Shown here: positions 1-8,175 of the stretch, piece by piece | Layout of the letters: each line of letters opens with the position of its first letter | Position numbering within the stretch: position 1 is the stretch's first letter | Source of the DNA: Lysinibacillus xylanilyticus | Lineage (GTDB): Bacteria > Bacillota > Bacilli > Bacillales_A > Planococcaceae | Reading direction: 5' to 3' | NCBI RefSeq assembly: GCF_001708185.1 | Contig: NZ_MDDN01000014.1 | Coordinates: 1 to 64,000 of the forward strand | DNA: 64,000 nt | The notes under the pieces: model-generated | Seen by the model: the letters and a program-made list of their open reading frames with translations, nothing else | Told to the model about the DNA's origin: nothing | The model's database searches: none | Position numbers and translations under genes: made by a program

Positions 1-265
1 CGATATGTTTCTTCACCTGCACAACATGTCGCTGAAAATCGATTAAATCGTGAATTTACTGCAAGCAAACCCAACGAAAAATGGGTAACAGATGTGACGG
101 AGTTCAAATTAGGAAATGGAAAGAAAGTATTATTTACATAAGTACCAAACATTTGAAGCGTTACAACAAGCGATTGAGGATTATATCCAGTTTTACAATA
201 ACGATAGATACCAAGAACGATTAAACGGCTTAAGCCCATTAGAATATTGGGCTAAAGCCGCTTAA
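1..265 (+). pseudogene. IS3-family transposase OrfB, internally deleted
   Basis: Frame 1 encodes a piece reading NEKWVTDVTEF, the start of the rve/DDE integrase core (the D in TDVTEF is the first catalytic Asp). It stops at a TAA at 139-141. Immediately afterwards, in a different frame, comes a typical OrfB C-terminus (YIQFYNNDRYQERL, then SPLEYW, ending at TAA 263-265). The stretch between, which should hold the second Asp and the Glu of the DDE triad, is missing, so the gene is inactive. The 5' part lies outside the window. Confidence 0.8.
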
Positions 266-310
266 AAGCTTTTTATTATTTCCACTGTCTACTTGACAGG
301 GAGCAGTTCA
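1..310 (+). mobile_element. IS3-family (IS150-like) insertion sequence remnant, right end
   Basis: The element runs off the left edge of the window. Its right end is recognisable by the terminal TGAACTGCTCCCTG (read on the minus strand, ending at 310), typical of IS3-family inverted repeats, following the transposase stop by about 45 bases. The internal transposase gene is deleted (separate entry), so this copy should be immobile on its own. No target duplication can be checked because the left end is outside the window. Confidence 0.75.
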
Positions 311-330
311 TAGTGGTGAGGGGAATTTTT

Positions 331-933
331 TTATACATGTTTATATTTATCTTCTCTTAAAAAGTATAAGTTAATTAGTTCATTTGCTAGCTCGCATGGC
401 AGTTTTTTTTGTTCAAGTAAAGTTGTTAATATTAAACGCTCCAAGGATCCTACAAAACTATCTACAGCCACATTAATGTCTACACAATATAATTGTAATA
501 GATGCTCACAATCATGGAGGTGTATCAGGGAAATTAACTGCTGTGTAAGCTGGGATTTAACTATAACTGACTGTTCGGATTCAAATAATCCAATTTTCGT
601 TAACTTCGGATTTTCAAGTATGTAGACGAACAACATTTTTATTTTTTGCTTCAGCGTTCTAACTAAACCTTCTATTCCCTTTACAACTTCCTCTGAATGT
701 TTACTCATGATTTCATCAAATCCACGCTGAAATCGTTTATTCAGATCGTTATACAGAGAGTCCTTACTTTCAAAATATAAATAAAAAGTTGGTTGTGTTA
801 CATTGGCAGCTTTTACAATGTCACTAATTTTTGTATCATGATAACCTTTTTCAGAAAATAGCTCTACAGCCTTTTCAAGCAATAATTGTTTACTTCGTTC
901 ACCATTTGAATTAATCTTCCTACCTCTTGCCAT
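331..933 (-). CDS. TetR/AcrR-family transcriptional regulator
   Basis: About 200 residues, the usual length for the family. The N-terminal helix-turn-helix is clear: residues ~10-55 contain EKAVELFSEKGYHDTKISDI and then TQPTFYLYFESKDSLY, the classic TetR DNA-binding signature. The C-terminal ligand-binding half is not specific enough to name an inducer. I chose ATG at 933 over an in-frame GTG at 942 because an AAGGTGG ribosome binding site sits at the right distance from 933. The gene stands alone, right beside the IS remnant. A short inverted repeat upstream (978-990) may be its own operator. The regulated genes are not apparent. Confidence 0.85.
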   Translation of the reverse strand: MARGRKINSNGERSKQLLLEKAVELFSEKGYHDTKISDIVKAANVTQPTFYLYFESKDSLYNDLNKRFQRGFDEIMSKHSEEVVKGIEGLVRTLKQKIKMLFVYILENPKLTKIGLFESEQSVIVKSQLTQQLISLIHLHDCEHLLQLYCVDINVAVDSFVGSLERLILTTLLEQKKLPCELANELINLYFLREDKYKHV

Positions 934-977
934 ACTTTCCACCTTATCTTAGTTTGTAGTTCCTTCAAGTATTATTA

Positions 978-990
978 TTACTAAGTAATG
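978..990. promoter_or_regulatory. possible TetR operator (inverted repeat)
   Basis: ATTAC-TAA-GTAAT is an inverted repeat 45 bases upstream of the TetR start, where a self-regulating TetR protein would bind. It is short and AT-rich, so chance occurrence is possible. Confidence 0.3.
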
Positions 991-1020
991 CCAAATTATT
1001 AATATGTCCTGCTTATCAAC

Positions 1021-1200
1021 ATAACGTGTGGTTGATTTCCGTTCCGACTAGGCGCTTTGTTGCTGTCGCTTCGCTTTCGCACAGATAAATTGCCACAAGA
1101 TGTGGCGTTCTTAGACTGAGTTCCTCTATTTCAGTAGATGTATGGACACCCATTGAAAGGGAATGTCATCACAACTTTTGGTGATGAGTCATATGCTCAG
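1021..1200 (+). repeat. structured repeat element, copy 1 (possible ncRNA or MITE-like)
   Basis: This fills part of the 728-base gene-free stretch 934-1661. It starts with ATAACGTGTGGTTGATTTC, a string that recurs at 11975, and ends with a TCATCAC/GTGATGA hairpin that recurs in altered form near 12110 and 16475. Several potential stems follow each other: 1062-1084 (CTGT/ACAG), 1092-1106 (GCCAC/GTGGC), 1129-1158 (13 pairs, two mismatches) and 1166-1187. The last two are enclosed by CTGAG 1116-1120 pairing with CTCAG 1196-1200. Such a layout suits a folded RNA or a non-autonomous mobile element. I do not recognise the family. The rest of the gap holds AT-rich DNA, array 1 and a terminator. Confidence 0.5.
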
Positions 1201-1533
1201 CAATTATATCTCTTCATAATTAGGTCCGGATTCATCTTACCATCTATAGAGTTGGGAGACTTCTGTAGCAGATGTTTCATTTTCGCTACAAAAATATTTC
1301 GCTAAAATAAGTTAAAAAATTCCACACTATCTGAATAAAATCATTATAATACAGCCCCTATTTTTTTACTATAAAATATTGTGAATATGACATTTTTTTT
1401 GCAACAAGTACTTATATTGTCTAACTAATCCAACTTTTATTTCCTGTTTTAGGATGGAGTCTTACTGCCCTTTAATGCGGGATAAATAGCAAAGAAGCTG
1501 CTTGTGTTCGTATTTATAGGTATACTTTGAAGA

Positions 1534-1587
1534 TTTATCGAAACAATAACTCGTTTTATCGAAACTTTTTGGCCTTTTATCGAAAAA
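1534..1587 (+). repeat. 21-bp-period intergenic array 1 (3 units, core TTTATCGAAAC)
   Basis: The core TTTATCGAAA starts at 1534, 1555 and 1576, exactly 21 bases apart, each followed by a different 9-10 base spacer. It lies downstream of the flippase gene, beyond that gene's terminator. It is the smallest of seven arrays in the window that share this pitch. Confidence 0.75.
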
Positions 1588-1620
1588 CAACCTCTTCCTA
1601 TTTTAAAAAAAATACAAAAA

Positions 1621-1652
1621 TGGGTATCTAAGAATTTCTTCTAAGATACCCA
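1621..1652 (-). terminator. Rho-independent terminator of the csaB operon
   Basis: A 14-bp stem with one mismatch (TGGGTATCT at one foot) and a 4-base loop, followed on the minus strand by a T-rich run. It sits 10 bases after the flippase stop codon. Confidence 0.85.
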
Positions 1653-1661
1653 TTTTAATTA

Positions 1662-3203
1662 CTATTGTTTTAAAAGTTTTCTTTTCAGTTTTTCACTAAG
1701 TTCTTTTACTTCCTTCACGCCAAATAATAAATAGGAGCCTACAAGCACAGCACCAAAAATAACAAGACCTACAATAAATGTTATCCACCTGTTGTCAAAT
1801 ACTAAATACTTGCTTGAAAAGTAAATAACAATCGTAATAATGATTGTTGGTGGAACTGCTCTGAAAAATTGTAGCTCTTTACTGAAGACGCCCATTTTCA
1901 GGTCATATTTATAGGCTGCATAAATAATCAGCATAATAAAGTTTGTCACCGAACTCAAAAGTGTCCCCCATGCAATTGCTTCTGCTCCACACTTATCGAC
2001 TAGTAGCATAATAACGGCAATGTTAATCCCGAATACATTCACTAAGCTGAAGATAACAGGTGCCATTGAGTCACCCTTTGCATAGTAAAAGCGAGTTATA
2101 TACGTGTTTGCTGCTAAGAAATACATAGATAACACGAAAATCGCTAGAACTGGTGCTGTAATGGCAGTTGAATTTTCATCAAAACTACCACGTTGATATA
2201 CAACCTGCACAAGGTTTTCTGCATAAAAATATGAGTAGATTGTTACAGGAATAAGTAATAACAAAAGATAATGTAGTCCTTTTGAGTACAAAGTTTTAAT
2301 GGAAGTATAATCATTATCTGCTTCTTTTTGGCTCAAAATTGGATAGATAACTGTCGTTACTGCTGTAATTAAAATTGCTTGAGGGAATTGCATGAGCCTC
2401 GATGCATAGTTAACAGCAGCTACTGCCCCTTCAGATAACATTCCAGCAAAAATACGTTGTAATAATGCGTAAAGTTGAATTGTTGCACCTCCGAGCATAA
2501 TCGGTAAGATCATTACCCACAATTGCTTTGAAGCAATGTTACGCTCAAATGAGAAACCAACCTTATACGAATCCATTTTTCGATATCCGACAATTAAGAA
2601 ATACACCATTATTACTGCACTTACTAATGCACTAATACCATATCCAATTGGGCCGATATTTGGAATATTAGATAAACCTACAGCAATTACTAAAAAGATT
2701 GCATTGTAAATCAAAATGGCGAAACTAGACAAATGGAATTTTTGATTTACATTTAGCAATCCACTATACCATGAGGATAATACGAGTAAGATTGATGAAG
2801 GCATCATCCAATAATACAGATTTTTAGCTAATTCTAAATCCTCTTGACTAAACTCGCCCTTTTCAACTTTAGCTTGGTTAAACATGTCCATAATCGGATT
2901 AGTAAACGCTAACATCACAACTGTCATTATTGATACAGTTAACAAGACAATTGTAAAGGACTGTTTAACAAATAGTGCACGGTCCGTTGTTTCTCGATTA
3001 TAAATAGAGATGACGGCAGTCGTAAAAGCACCACCTACGACTAGATATAAAAAATTAGGGATTGTGTAAGCTGTGAAGATACTATCAGCAACATGGGTAC
3101 TACCATATTGATATCCGATAATCATTTCACGTAAAAATCCGAAAACACGGGCCACGACATTAATAATCGCAACTGCCCCTACTACTTTTATAAATTTATT
3201 CAT
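1662..3203 (-). CDS. MurJ/MviN-superfamily polyprenol-linked oligosaccharide flippase
   Basis: 513 residues with about 14 hydrophobic segments and the start INVVARVFGFLREMIIGYQY, which matches the MurJ/MviN (MOP exporter) N-terminus including the conserved Arg residues of the first helices. Family members flip undecaprenyl-linked sugars across the membrane. Its ATG overlaps the stop of the preceding glycosyltransferase (ATGA), and that gene in turn overlaps csaB, so the three are one operon. In Bacillus anthracis csaB is paired with csaA, a predicted polysaccharide exporter, and this gene sits in the same kind of place. I infer it flips a secondary wall polymer precursor, not lipid II, but lipid II cannot be excluded from sequence alone. 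Confidence 0.85.
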   Translation of the reverse strand: MNKFIKVVGAVAIINVVARVFGFLREMIIGYQYGSTHVADSIFTAYTIPNFLYLVVGGAFTTAVISIYNRETTDRALFVKQSFTIVLLTVSIMTVVMLAFTNPIMDMFNQAKVEKGEFSQEDLELAKNLYYWMMPSSILLVLSSWYSGLLNVNQKFHLSSFAILIYNAIFLVIAVGLSNIPNIGPIGYGISALVSAVIMVYFLIVGYRKMDSYKVGFSFERNIASKQLWVMILPIMLGGATIQLYALLQRIFAGMLSEGAVAAVNYASRLMQFPQAILITAVTTVIYPILSQKEADNDYTSIKTLYSKGLHYLLLLLIPVTIYSYFYAENLVQVVYQRGSFDENSTAITAPVLAIFVLSMYFLAANTYITRFYYAKGDSMAPVIFSLVNVFGINIAVIMLLVDKCGAEAIAWGTLLSSVTNFIMLIIYAAYKYDLKMGVFSKELQFFRAVPPTIIITIVIYFSSKYLVFDNRWITFIVGLVIFGAVLVGSYLLFGVKEVKELSEKLKRKLLKQ

Positions 3204-4300
3204 AAGCCATCCCTACCTTCGATGGCCGACTTGTAAATCGCTATACAGCGAGCTGTTATATTTTTTTCATCGTGAATGGTTAAAACCTTATCGACCGCTT
3301 CACGATTCATATATTGATCTTTTGGCGTGTTCACTGCACGCAGCATCTCCTCAGATAAAACCATAGCGTTTTCAGGCTCCACTAAATGCCCTGCGCCTTC
3401 TCCAAGCAAAGATACAAGTCCACCTACATTTGAAGCAATAACAGGTGTATCTGTCGCTAATGCTTCTAATGCCACTAACCCAAAACCTTCCAAATGGGAT
3501 GGTAATACAAAGACATCACTTGCTTGGAACCACTTCACTAGTTCTTGTTGTTTTAGTGGATCTATAAATTTGACGTCTCCACTGATTAATGGTTGCAAGG
3601 ATTGGAAAAATGCTTGATCTCTTCTAGAACCTACAATATTTAACTCTAAAGGACGAGATACTTTTGTTTTTAGCATTTGGAAAGCTTGTAACAGCTCCTC
3701 CACGCCTTTTTGCTTAATAACATTTCCTACAAATAAAAATCTGAATGGCTCCGAAGCTAATTGCAGTTCTTTGCACACTGCTGCTTGACTTCCTTTTGTG
3801 AAAACCTCACGATTCACACCCATACTAACAATAGAGATTTTATCAGATTCAATCCCAAAATCTTGTTCAATTTGTTGAGCTAAGACAGGGCCTACTGCAA
3901 TAATATGTTCGCTTTCACGTAAAATACTGGCTGTCCAGTTGCGAATTCTTACATTTTTCTTGGCCATGCGCTCAATATCGCCGCCATGTGCTGTCACGAT
4001 AAAAGGTATACCAAACATTTTCTTTAATAGCAACGACAGCATACCCGATGGGAACACATAATGTGCATGTGTGACATCAATAGACTTTCTGTTTTTTAAG
4101 CCTTTCATTAATGTCGATAAGCCCCATTTTGTATATTTCATAATGGTGTTTTTCTTACCTGTCGCCGGATTTGCATTGACTGATATATCTACGTCTAGTC
4201 CTGCTTTTTCAAGTGCAGTGACTTGGTTTTTCACAAAAATACCAAATGATAAATGATCAGATGTTGGATACATATTACTAATGACGAGTACTTTTTTCAT
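3200..4300 (-). CDS. GT4-family glycosyltransferase of the csaB operon
   Basis: 367 residues with the GT-B fold layout. The N-terminal half starts MKKVLVISNMYPTSDH and contains TAHGGDIERM. The C-terminal half has GNVIKQKGVEELLQAF and the nucleotide-sugar binding motif EGFGLVALEA with the spaced Glu pair (EX7E) of family GT4. The frame is open further upstream, but the ATG at 4300 begins the conserved N-terminus and overlaps the csaB stop (ATGA), indicating translational coupling. It ends with another ATGA overlap into the flippase gene. It is likely an intracellular enzyme adding a sugar to a lipid-linked wall polymer. The exact sugar cannot be told. Confidence 0.85.
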   Translation of the reverse strand: MKKVLVISNMYPTSDHLSFGIFVKNQVTALEKAGLDVDISVNANPATGKKNTIMKYTKWGLSTLMKGLKNRKSIDVTHAHYVFPSGMLSLLLKKMFGIPFIVTAHGGDIERMAKKNVRIRNWTASILRESEHIIAVGPVLAQQIEQDFGIESDKISIVSMGVNREVFTKGSQAAVCKELQLASEPFRFLFVGNVIKQKGVEELLQAFQMLKTKVSRPLELNIVGSRRDQAFFQSLQPLISGDVKFIDPLKQQELVKWFQASDVFVLPSHLEGFGLVALEALATDTPVIASNVGGLVSLLGEGAGHLVEPENAMVLSEEMLRAVNTPKDQYMNREAVDKVLTIHDEKNITARCIAIYKSAIEGRDGL

Positions 4301-5442
4301 AGACGTGTCACTGCCTTTTTCATTAATTCCTGACCATGCATGGCCTCTTGATGAATATGGGTAGCAATTTGTTTCGTCTCTGCAATTGACTGCCCCCAAT
4401 TGCTACTTAATTTGCCAACTACTGTGGATAGAGCCTTCCCATCATCCTCTATATCCTGCATTTGTAAGCAACGATCTGATGCGCCCACAAAGGACATAAA
4501 ATCCTGTACTTTTGTATGATAGGATATCGCAATAATCGGCGTTTCCGAATCGGTTGCCAAAATAAGCGAGTGTAGACGTGTACCGATGATAATGTCCTGC
4601 TCCTCAGTTACCTCAAGTAATCGCTCTGGCACCAAATTTTCCTCAATAATTTCTGTATGTGCACGTTGTTGCATTTTTTTCTGAATATCCTTCGTCACAG
4701 TGACGTCTTGCGGGAATTTCGTGGCAAAAAAAGTAATTTTGACATTATGCTCTGAAATTACATTATCTAAATTTTTCGCCATACCAGTAACGTACGAATC
4801 ATATTTTTCAACATTTCCCTCTGGCCAATAATTTGCATTATAGTATGGAACCGCTGATACACCTATCTTAATTGGTTTTTCTGCGTAATTTTGACGATCC
4901 CTTTTTAATGTAAATGCAGGATCACCAATGATTTCTATTGGCTTTTTCACCCCAATACTTTGCAAAAGCTTCTTGGACTGAGGATCACGTACAGAGATAC
5001 TTGCTGCATAACGACACATCGCACGAATACTGATTTTTCCAGAAAACGTATCAAGTGGTCCAGCGCCACATCCGTATATAATGTAGGGAATATTACTTTG
5101 TTTTGCCATCATTGCATACGCTCCATACAGGTGAGCTTCACGTTTATAGAAATCCATTAAAATACCACCTCCACCAATGATGAGGAGGTCAAATGTTGCT
5201 ACATATTGTTTATTATTTTTAAAGGTATGGATAAACGTTTTAAATAAATTACTCTTTCTGTAATACAATGGATAGCTGTGTACCCCATAACGTTCGGATG
5301 TTTGTTGTGTGTTATTACTAAAAACGGTAATGTCATCACTAGTTACCGAAAATGTTTGTTTTACTTGTTGAAGAATGCCGTATAATATTGATTCATCACC
5401 ATTATTATCATTGCCGTAATTCCCCACAATGCCTATTTTCAT
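4297..5442 (-). CDS. csaB: polysaccharide pyruvyl transferase CsaB
   Basis: 381 residues of the polysaccharide pyruvyl transferase family. The N-terminus is GNYGNDNNGDESILYGIL, and conserved later elements include LLIIGGGGILMDFY, the GCGAGPL motif and IIGTRLHSLILA near residue 290. CsaB adds ketal-linked pyruvate to the secondary cell wall polymer. Pyruvylated SCWP is what SLH domains bind, so this gene is needed to anchor the ten SLH proteins encoded next to it. A ribosome binding site AAAGGATG precedes the ATG. It is the first gene of a three-gene operon and has an extended -10 promoter 33 bases upstream. Confidence 0.93.
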   Translation of the reverse strand: MKIGIVGNYGNDNNGDESILYGILQQVKQTFSVTSDDITVFSNNTQQTSERYGVHSYPLYYRKSNLFKTFIHTFKNNKQYVATFDLLIIGGGGILMDFYKREAHLYGAYAMMAKQSNIPYIIYGCGAGPLDTFSGKISIRAMCRYAASISVRDPQSKKLLQSIGVKKPIEIIGDPAFTLKRDRQNYAEKPIKIGVSAVPYYNANYWPEGNVEKYDSYVTGMAKNLDNVISEHNVKITFFATKFPQDVTVTKDIQKKMQQRAHTEIIEENLVPERLLEVTEEQDIIIGTRLHSLILATDSETPIIAISYHTKVQDFMSFVGASDRCLQMQDIEDDGKALSTVVGKLSSNWGQSIAETKQIATHIHQEAMHGQELMKKAVTRL

Positions 5443-5474
5443 TAAAAAACATCCTTTTACTTTTTAATACTGAG

Positions 5475-5505
5475 ATTATACCACAATTGTAGATTTTCGT
5501 TCTTT
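5475..5505 (-). promoter_or_regulatory. probable sigma-A promoter of the csaB operon
   Basis: On the minus strand TGGTATAAT gives a perfect extended -10 (TATAAT at 5480-5475). The -35 region is poor, as is common with extended -10 promoters. It would leave a leader of about 25 bases before csaB. Confidence 0.5.
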
Positions 5506-5596
5506 TTAAAAATAGTAAAAAAAGGCGAGCTTTAAAGGCCAATACTAGAAAAATTAAACTATATTTCTATCTAATACGGCTCCCTTTGCTTTAAAA

Positions 5597-5642
5597 ACAA
5601 AAATAGCAAACTAGATAAAATACTACTAGTTTGCTATTTTTT
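5597..5642 (-). terminator. Rho-independent terminator of the SLH phosphodiester glycosidase gene
   Basis: AAATAGCAAACTAG and its complement form a 14-bp stem around a short loop with T runs on both sides, so it may stop transcription in either direction. It lies about 30 bases after the stop of the minus-strand gene. Confidence 0.85.
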
Positions 5643-5672
5643 AAAGGCAAAACCTTTCTTTAAGGACTACTG

Positions 5673-7937
5673 TTATTGATGGATTGCTCGATATAGGAAT
5701 AATCCAAAGTGAGCGCGACTAATCGCTTCATTTGGCTTAAAAGTGTTATCACCATAGCCAGTTGTAATATTATTTGCTGCTAGTTGCTGAACATATGAAT
5801 ATGCCCAATGATCCTTCGATACATCTTTAAAGTTAATGTTACTTGTTCCTTCTAGGTCATAAGCTAATGCTACAACCTTCGCCATTTGTGCACGCGTTAA
5901 AGTACCATTTGCATCAAAGGTATTGTCGCCTTTACCACTCATAATACCAGCCTCTACTACAGCTGCGATTTGTTTATAATAAACGTGATTCGCAGGAATA
6001 TCCTTAAAGCCTGGATTTTTTACATTGGATGTATCTAAACCAAGTGCGCGACTAATAATAACTGCCGCATGTGCACGTGTCAGTTTATCATTCGGTCTAA
6101 ATGTGCCATCTGCTTGACCTGTAATTATATTATTCTTTGTTAAGTACTCAATTTCTTTATAGTACACATAATTATCTGGAATATCTTTAAACAAAGAAGG
6201 TTTTGCTACAGTCACCGCAGCCTCTGCACTTTTTGTTCCTAAAGTCGCTATCACCTTACCAGTAGCACCTGGATTTTTAGCTGTAAACTTACCATCATTA
6301 GTAATGGTACCGATATTACCTTCTACAGACCATTCCACCTGTGATGGATTGTAAACTAGAGGTTTGCCACCATCATCCTTTGCATCCATAGTAAATTTAA
6401 CCGTTTCGCCAGCACTTACTGTTTTTGATTTTGGCGCAACGTTCAATGTTGCCGGAGCATCTACTACTTTCACTTGGAATGATTCAACAGCAGTGCCATC
6501 ATGGTTGATGTAAATTCGATCATTACCGGCTTTCGTTGCCGTATAGTTTAAACCATTAATGTTTAAAATATTATTCTCAGATGTTAGCGATAAATGACCA
6601 TCGAGTGGAAGTGCATTATAGTTCTCATCTAATACATATTGTACTGCTATACTAGACGAAGCACCTTCTAAAAGAGTTGCATAGTTTGTACTATTTGTCT
6701 TTTTAATATATTTTCCTTTACCAGTTGGTGCCGTACTAACAGCTTGTAATGTTGCAGACACAAGACGTTGCGTGTTTCCTGAATTCGATGGTAGGTTCGC
6801 TAATACGACATTATTGCTACCGTGATTTCGAATACCCATTGTTGTTGAGCCGCCACCATCTAGGTTAATTGCTTGATCGACACCAAGCGATACTAAATAA
6901 TTAGCAAGTTGAACCATATTCATACCTTTACTATGACTTTGACGTCCATCTACCGTAATAAAGTGTACTGTTTTTCCATTATCACTTGTCGCAACAACTG
7001 TACGTGGTGCAACCTCTTTTGCACGAGAACTAGATGTGCTCATCATAATGTAAGGCTTATTATCCTTTACTAAATACGGACCACTTGCCATGATAAATTT
7101 TGCATCCTGCCACTGCTTATCAATAGAGAAGTTAACACTCAGCTCATCTCCAAGTGCTATTTGACTTAGCTTATTGTGCCAATCTCCCCCTTGTAATGAA
7201 ACAACAAAGCCAGTTGGAGGAATAGATATTTTATCCTTTGATCCATAAGGTGTAATTTTTGTAACTTTTCCTGTTAACGTTTGTCCAAATTTATTTTCAG
7301 TAATTGGCGCACCTGTATCAACTACGATTTCAAAACCATATTCATTTGTATTTGTTGTTTTACTATAAAATTGTGGTGTGTAAATCATCGATTCGTTAAT
7401 ATTACGTTCACGGTTCATTCCTGACATTGCATAATTTGTGCCTTTGTGAGAAAGCGTTACATCAAAATCAAAATAGTCAATCTCACCGCGGCCATCTGCT
7501 GTCATCCCGAAAGCTGTAGGGACATTCATATATTGATCGGTGCCGTTTGAAACCGCTCCACCGTTTAAAATAACATTATCTTTAGCTAGTAAAAATAATG
7601 GGTAACCTTCTGACATATTGAAGAAACTTGCATTAATAGCACCGACTACACGATTCCCCTCGCGTGAATTACGATTAGCATTCGCTACTGTCGATTCTTT
7701 TCCATTGACTGTTGCAGGCATACCCAATTGTACCTCTGTCATTGGCTCATCGACATTTACCGTAATATGATTTATAGAATTTGTATAGGTATTTTTGTAT
7801 GTATATTGTTTATACTGTATACCTTTCGATAATGGAATATCCTTCGTAACTGTTTGGAATGCATAGGCATTCAATGGACTAACAACCATTGACAATAACA
7901 CAACTAAAACCAGTAAATTTTTCGCTATTTTTTTCAT
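5673..7937 (-). CDS. SLH-anchored phosphodiester glycosidase (NAGPA-domain) protein
   Basis: 754 residues. A signal peptide (MKKIAKNLLVLVVLLSMVVS, cleavage near AYAFQ) directs export. Residues ~140-410 match the phosphodiester glycosidase domain related to the mammalian NAGPA 'uncovering enzyme', with the hallmark QAINLDGGGSTTMGIRNHG at about 353-371 and TVDGRQSHSKGM before it. Residues ~499-575 look like a Big-type immunoglobulin-like domain. Three SLH domains (~579-754) end the protein, each with the FxDI...Y...G...G TFxPN..TRA pattern. It is likely a wall-bound enzyme hydrolysing a sugar-phosphate diester, perhaps in a wall polymer or exopolysaccharide. The substrate is inference. It is transcribed alone, with its own terminator. 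Confidence 0.88.
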   Translation of the reverse strand: MKKIAKNLLVLVVLLSMVVSPLNAYAFQTVTKDIPLSKGIQYKQYTYKNTYTNSINHITVNVDEPMTEVQLGMPATVNGKESTVANANRNSREGNRVVGAINASFFNMSEGYPLFLLAKDNVILNGGAVSNGTDQYMNVPTAFGMTADGRGEIDYFDFDVTLSHKGTNYAMSGMNRERNINESMIYTPQFYSKTTNTNEYGFEIVVDTGAPITENKFGQTLTGKVTKITPYGSKDKISIPPTGFVVSLQGGDWHNKLSQIALGDELSVNFSIDKQWQDAKFIMASGPYLVKDNKPYIMMSTSSSRAKEVAPRTVVATSDNGKTVHFITVDGRQSHSKGMNMVQLANYLVSLGVDQAINLDGGGSTTMGIRNHGSNNVVLANLPSNSGNTQRLVSATLQAVSTAPTGKGKYIKKTNSTNYATLLEGASSSIAVQYVLDENYNALPLDGHLSLTSENNILNINGLNYTATKAGNDRIYINHDGTAVESFQVKVVDAPATLNVAPKSKTVSAGETVKFTMDAKDDGGKPLVYNPSQVEWSVEGNIGTITNDGKFTAKNPGATGKVIATLGTKSAEAAVTVAKPSLFKDIPDNYVYYKEIEYLTKNNIITGQADGTFRPNDKLTRAHAAVIISRALGLDTSNVKNPGFKDIPANHVYYKQIAAVVEAGIMSGKGDNTFDANGTLTRAQMAKVVALAYDLEGTSNINFKDVSKDHWAYSYVQQLAANNITTGYGDNTFKPNEAISRAHFGLFLYRAIHQ

Positions 7938-8139
7938 TTTTTTTGCGCTCTTAAGTAATATAGAGCCCTCAACTCTCCCTTCGTATGCTTTACTTCTATA
8001 ACACTATCAAAAATATGCCAAAATAGCTATGGAACATTTAAGCTATTTTCCAGTTTTCTAGGAATTGTCAAGAATGCTATTCATATAGTCTCATTTTGTG
8101 ATTTTTCTAACGTTTACCTTTATCGTGACCCTATAACTT

Positions 8140-8148
8140 TGTTAAAAT
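8140..8148 (+). promoter_or_regulatory. possible extended -10 promoter of the glucosaminidase gene
   Basis: TGTTAAAAT lies 28 bases before the start codon. Nearly the same string, TTTTGYTAAAATG, occurs at the same place before both amidase genes (16390-16398 and 18521-18529). The -35 regions are weak, so an activator or an alternative sigma factor is possible. Confidence 0.4.
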
Positions 8149-8175
8149 GGTGTAGAAGTTTAGGAGGGTAAAAAT

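Noticed and set aside
4300..4399. N-terminal extension of the csaB-operon glycosyltransferase
   Set aside because: The extension lies within csaB in another frame. ATG 4300 begins the family's conserved start and overlaps the csaB stop.
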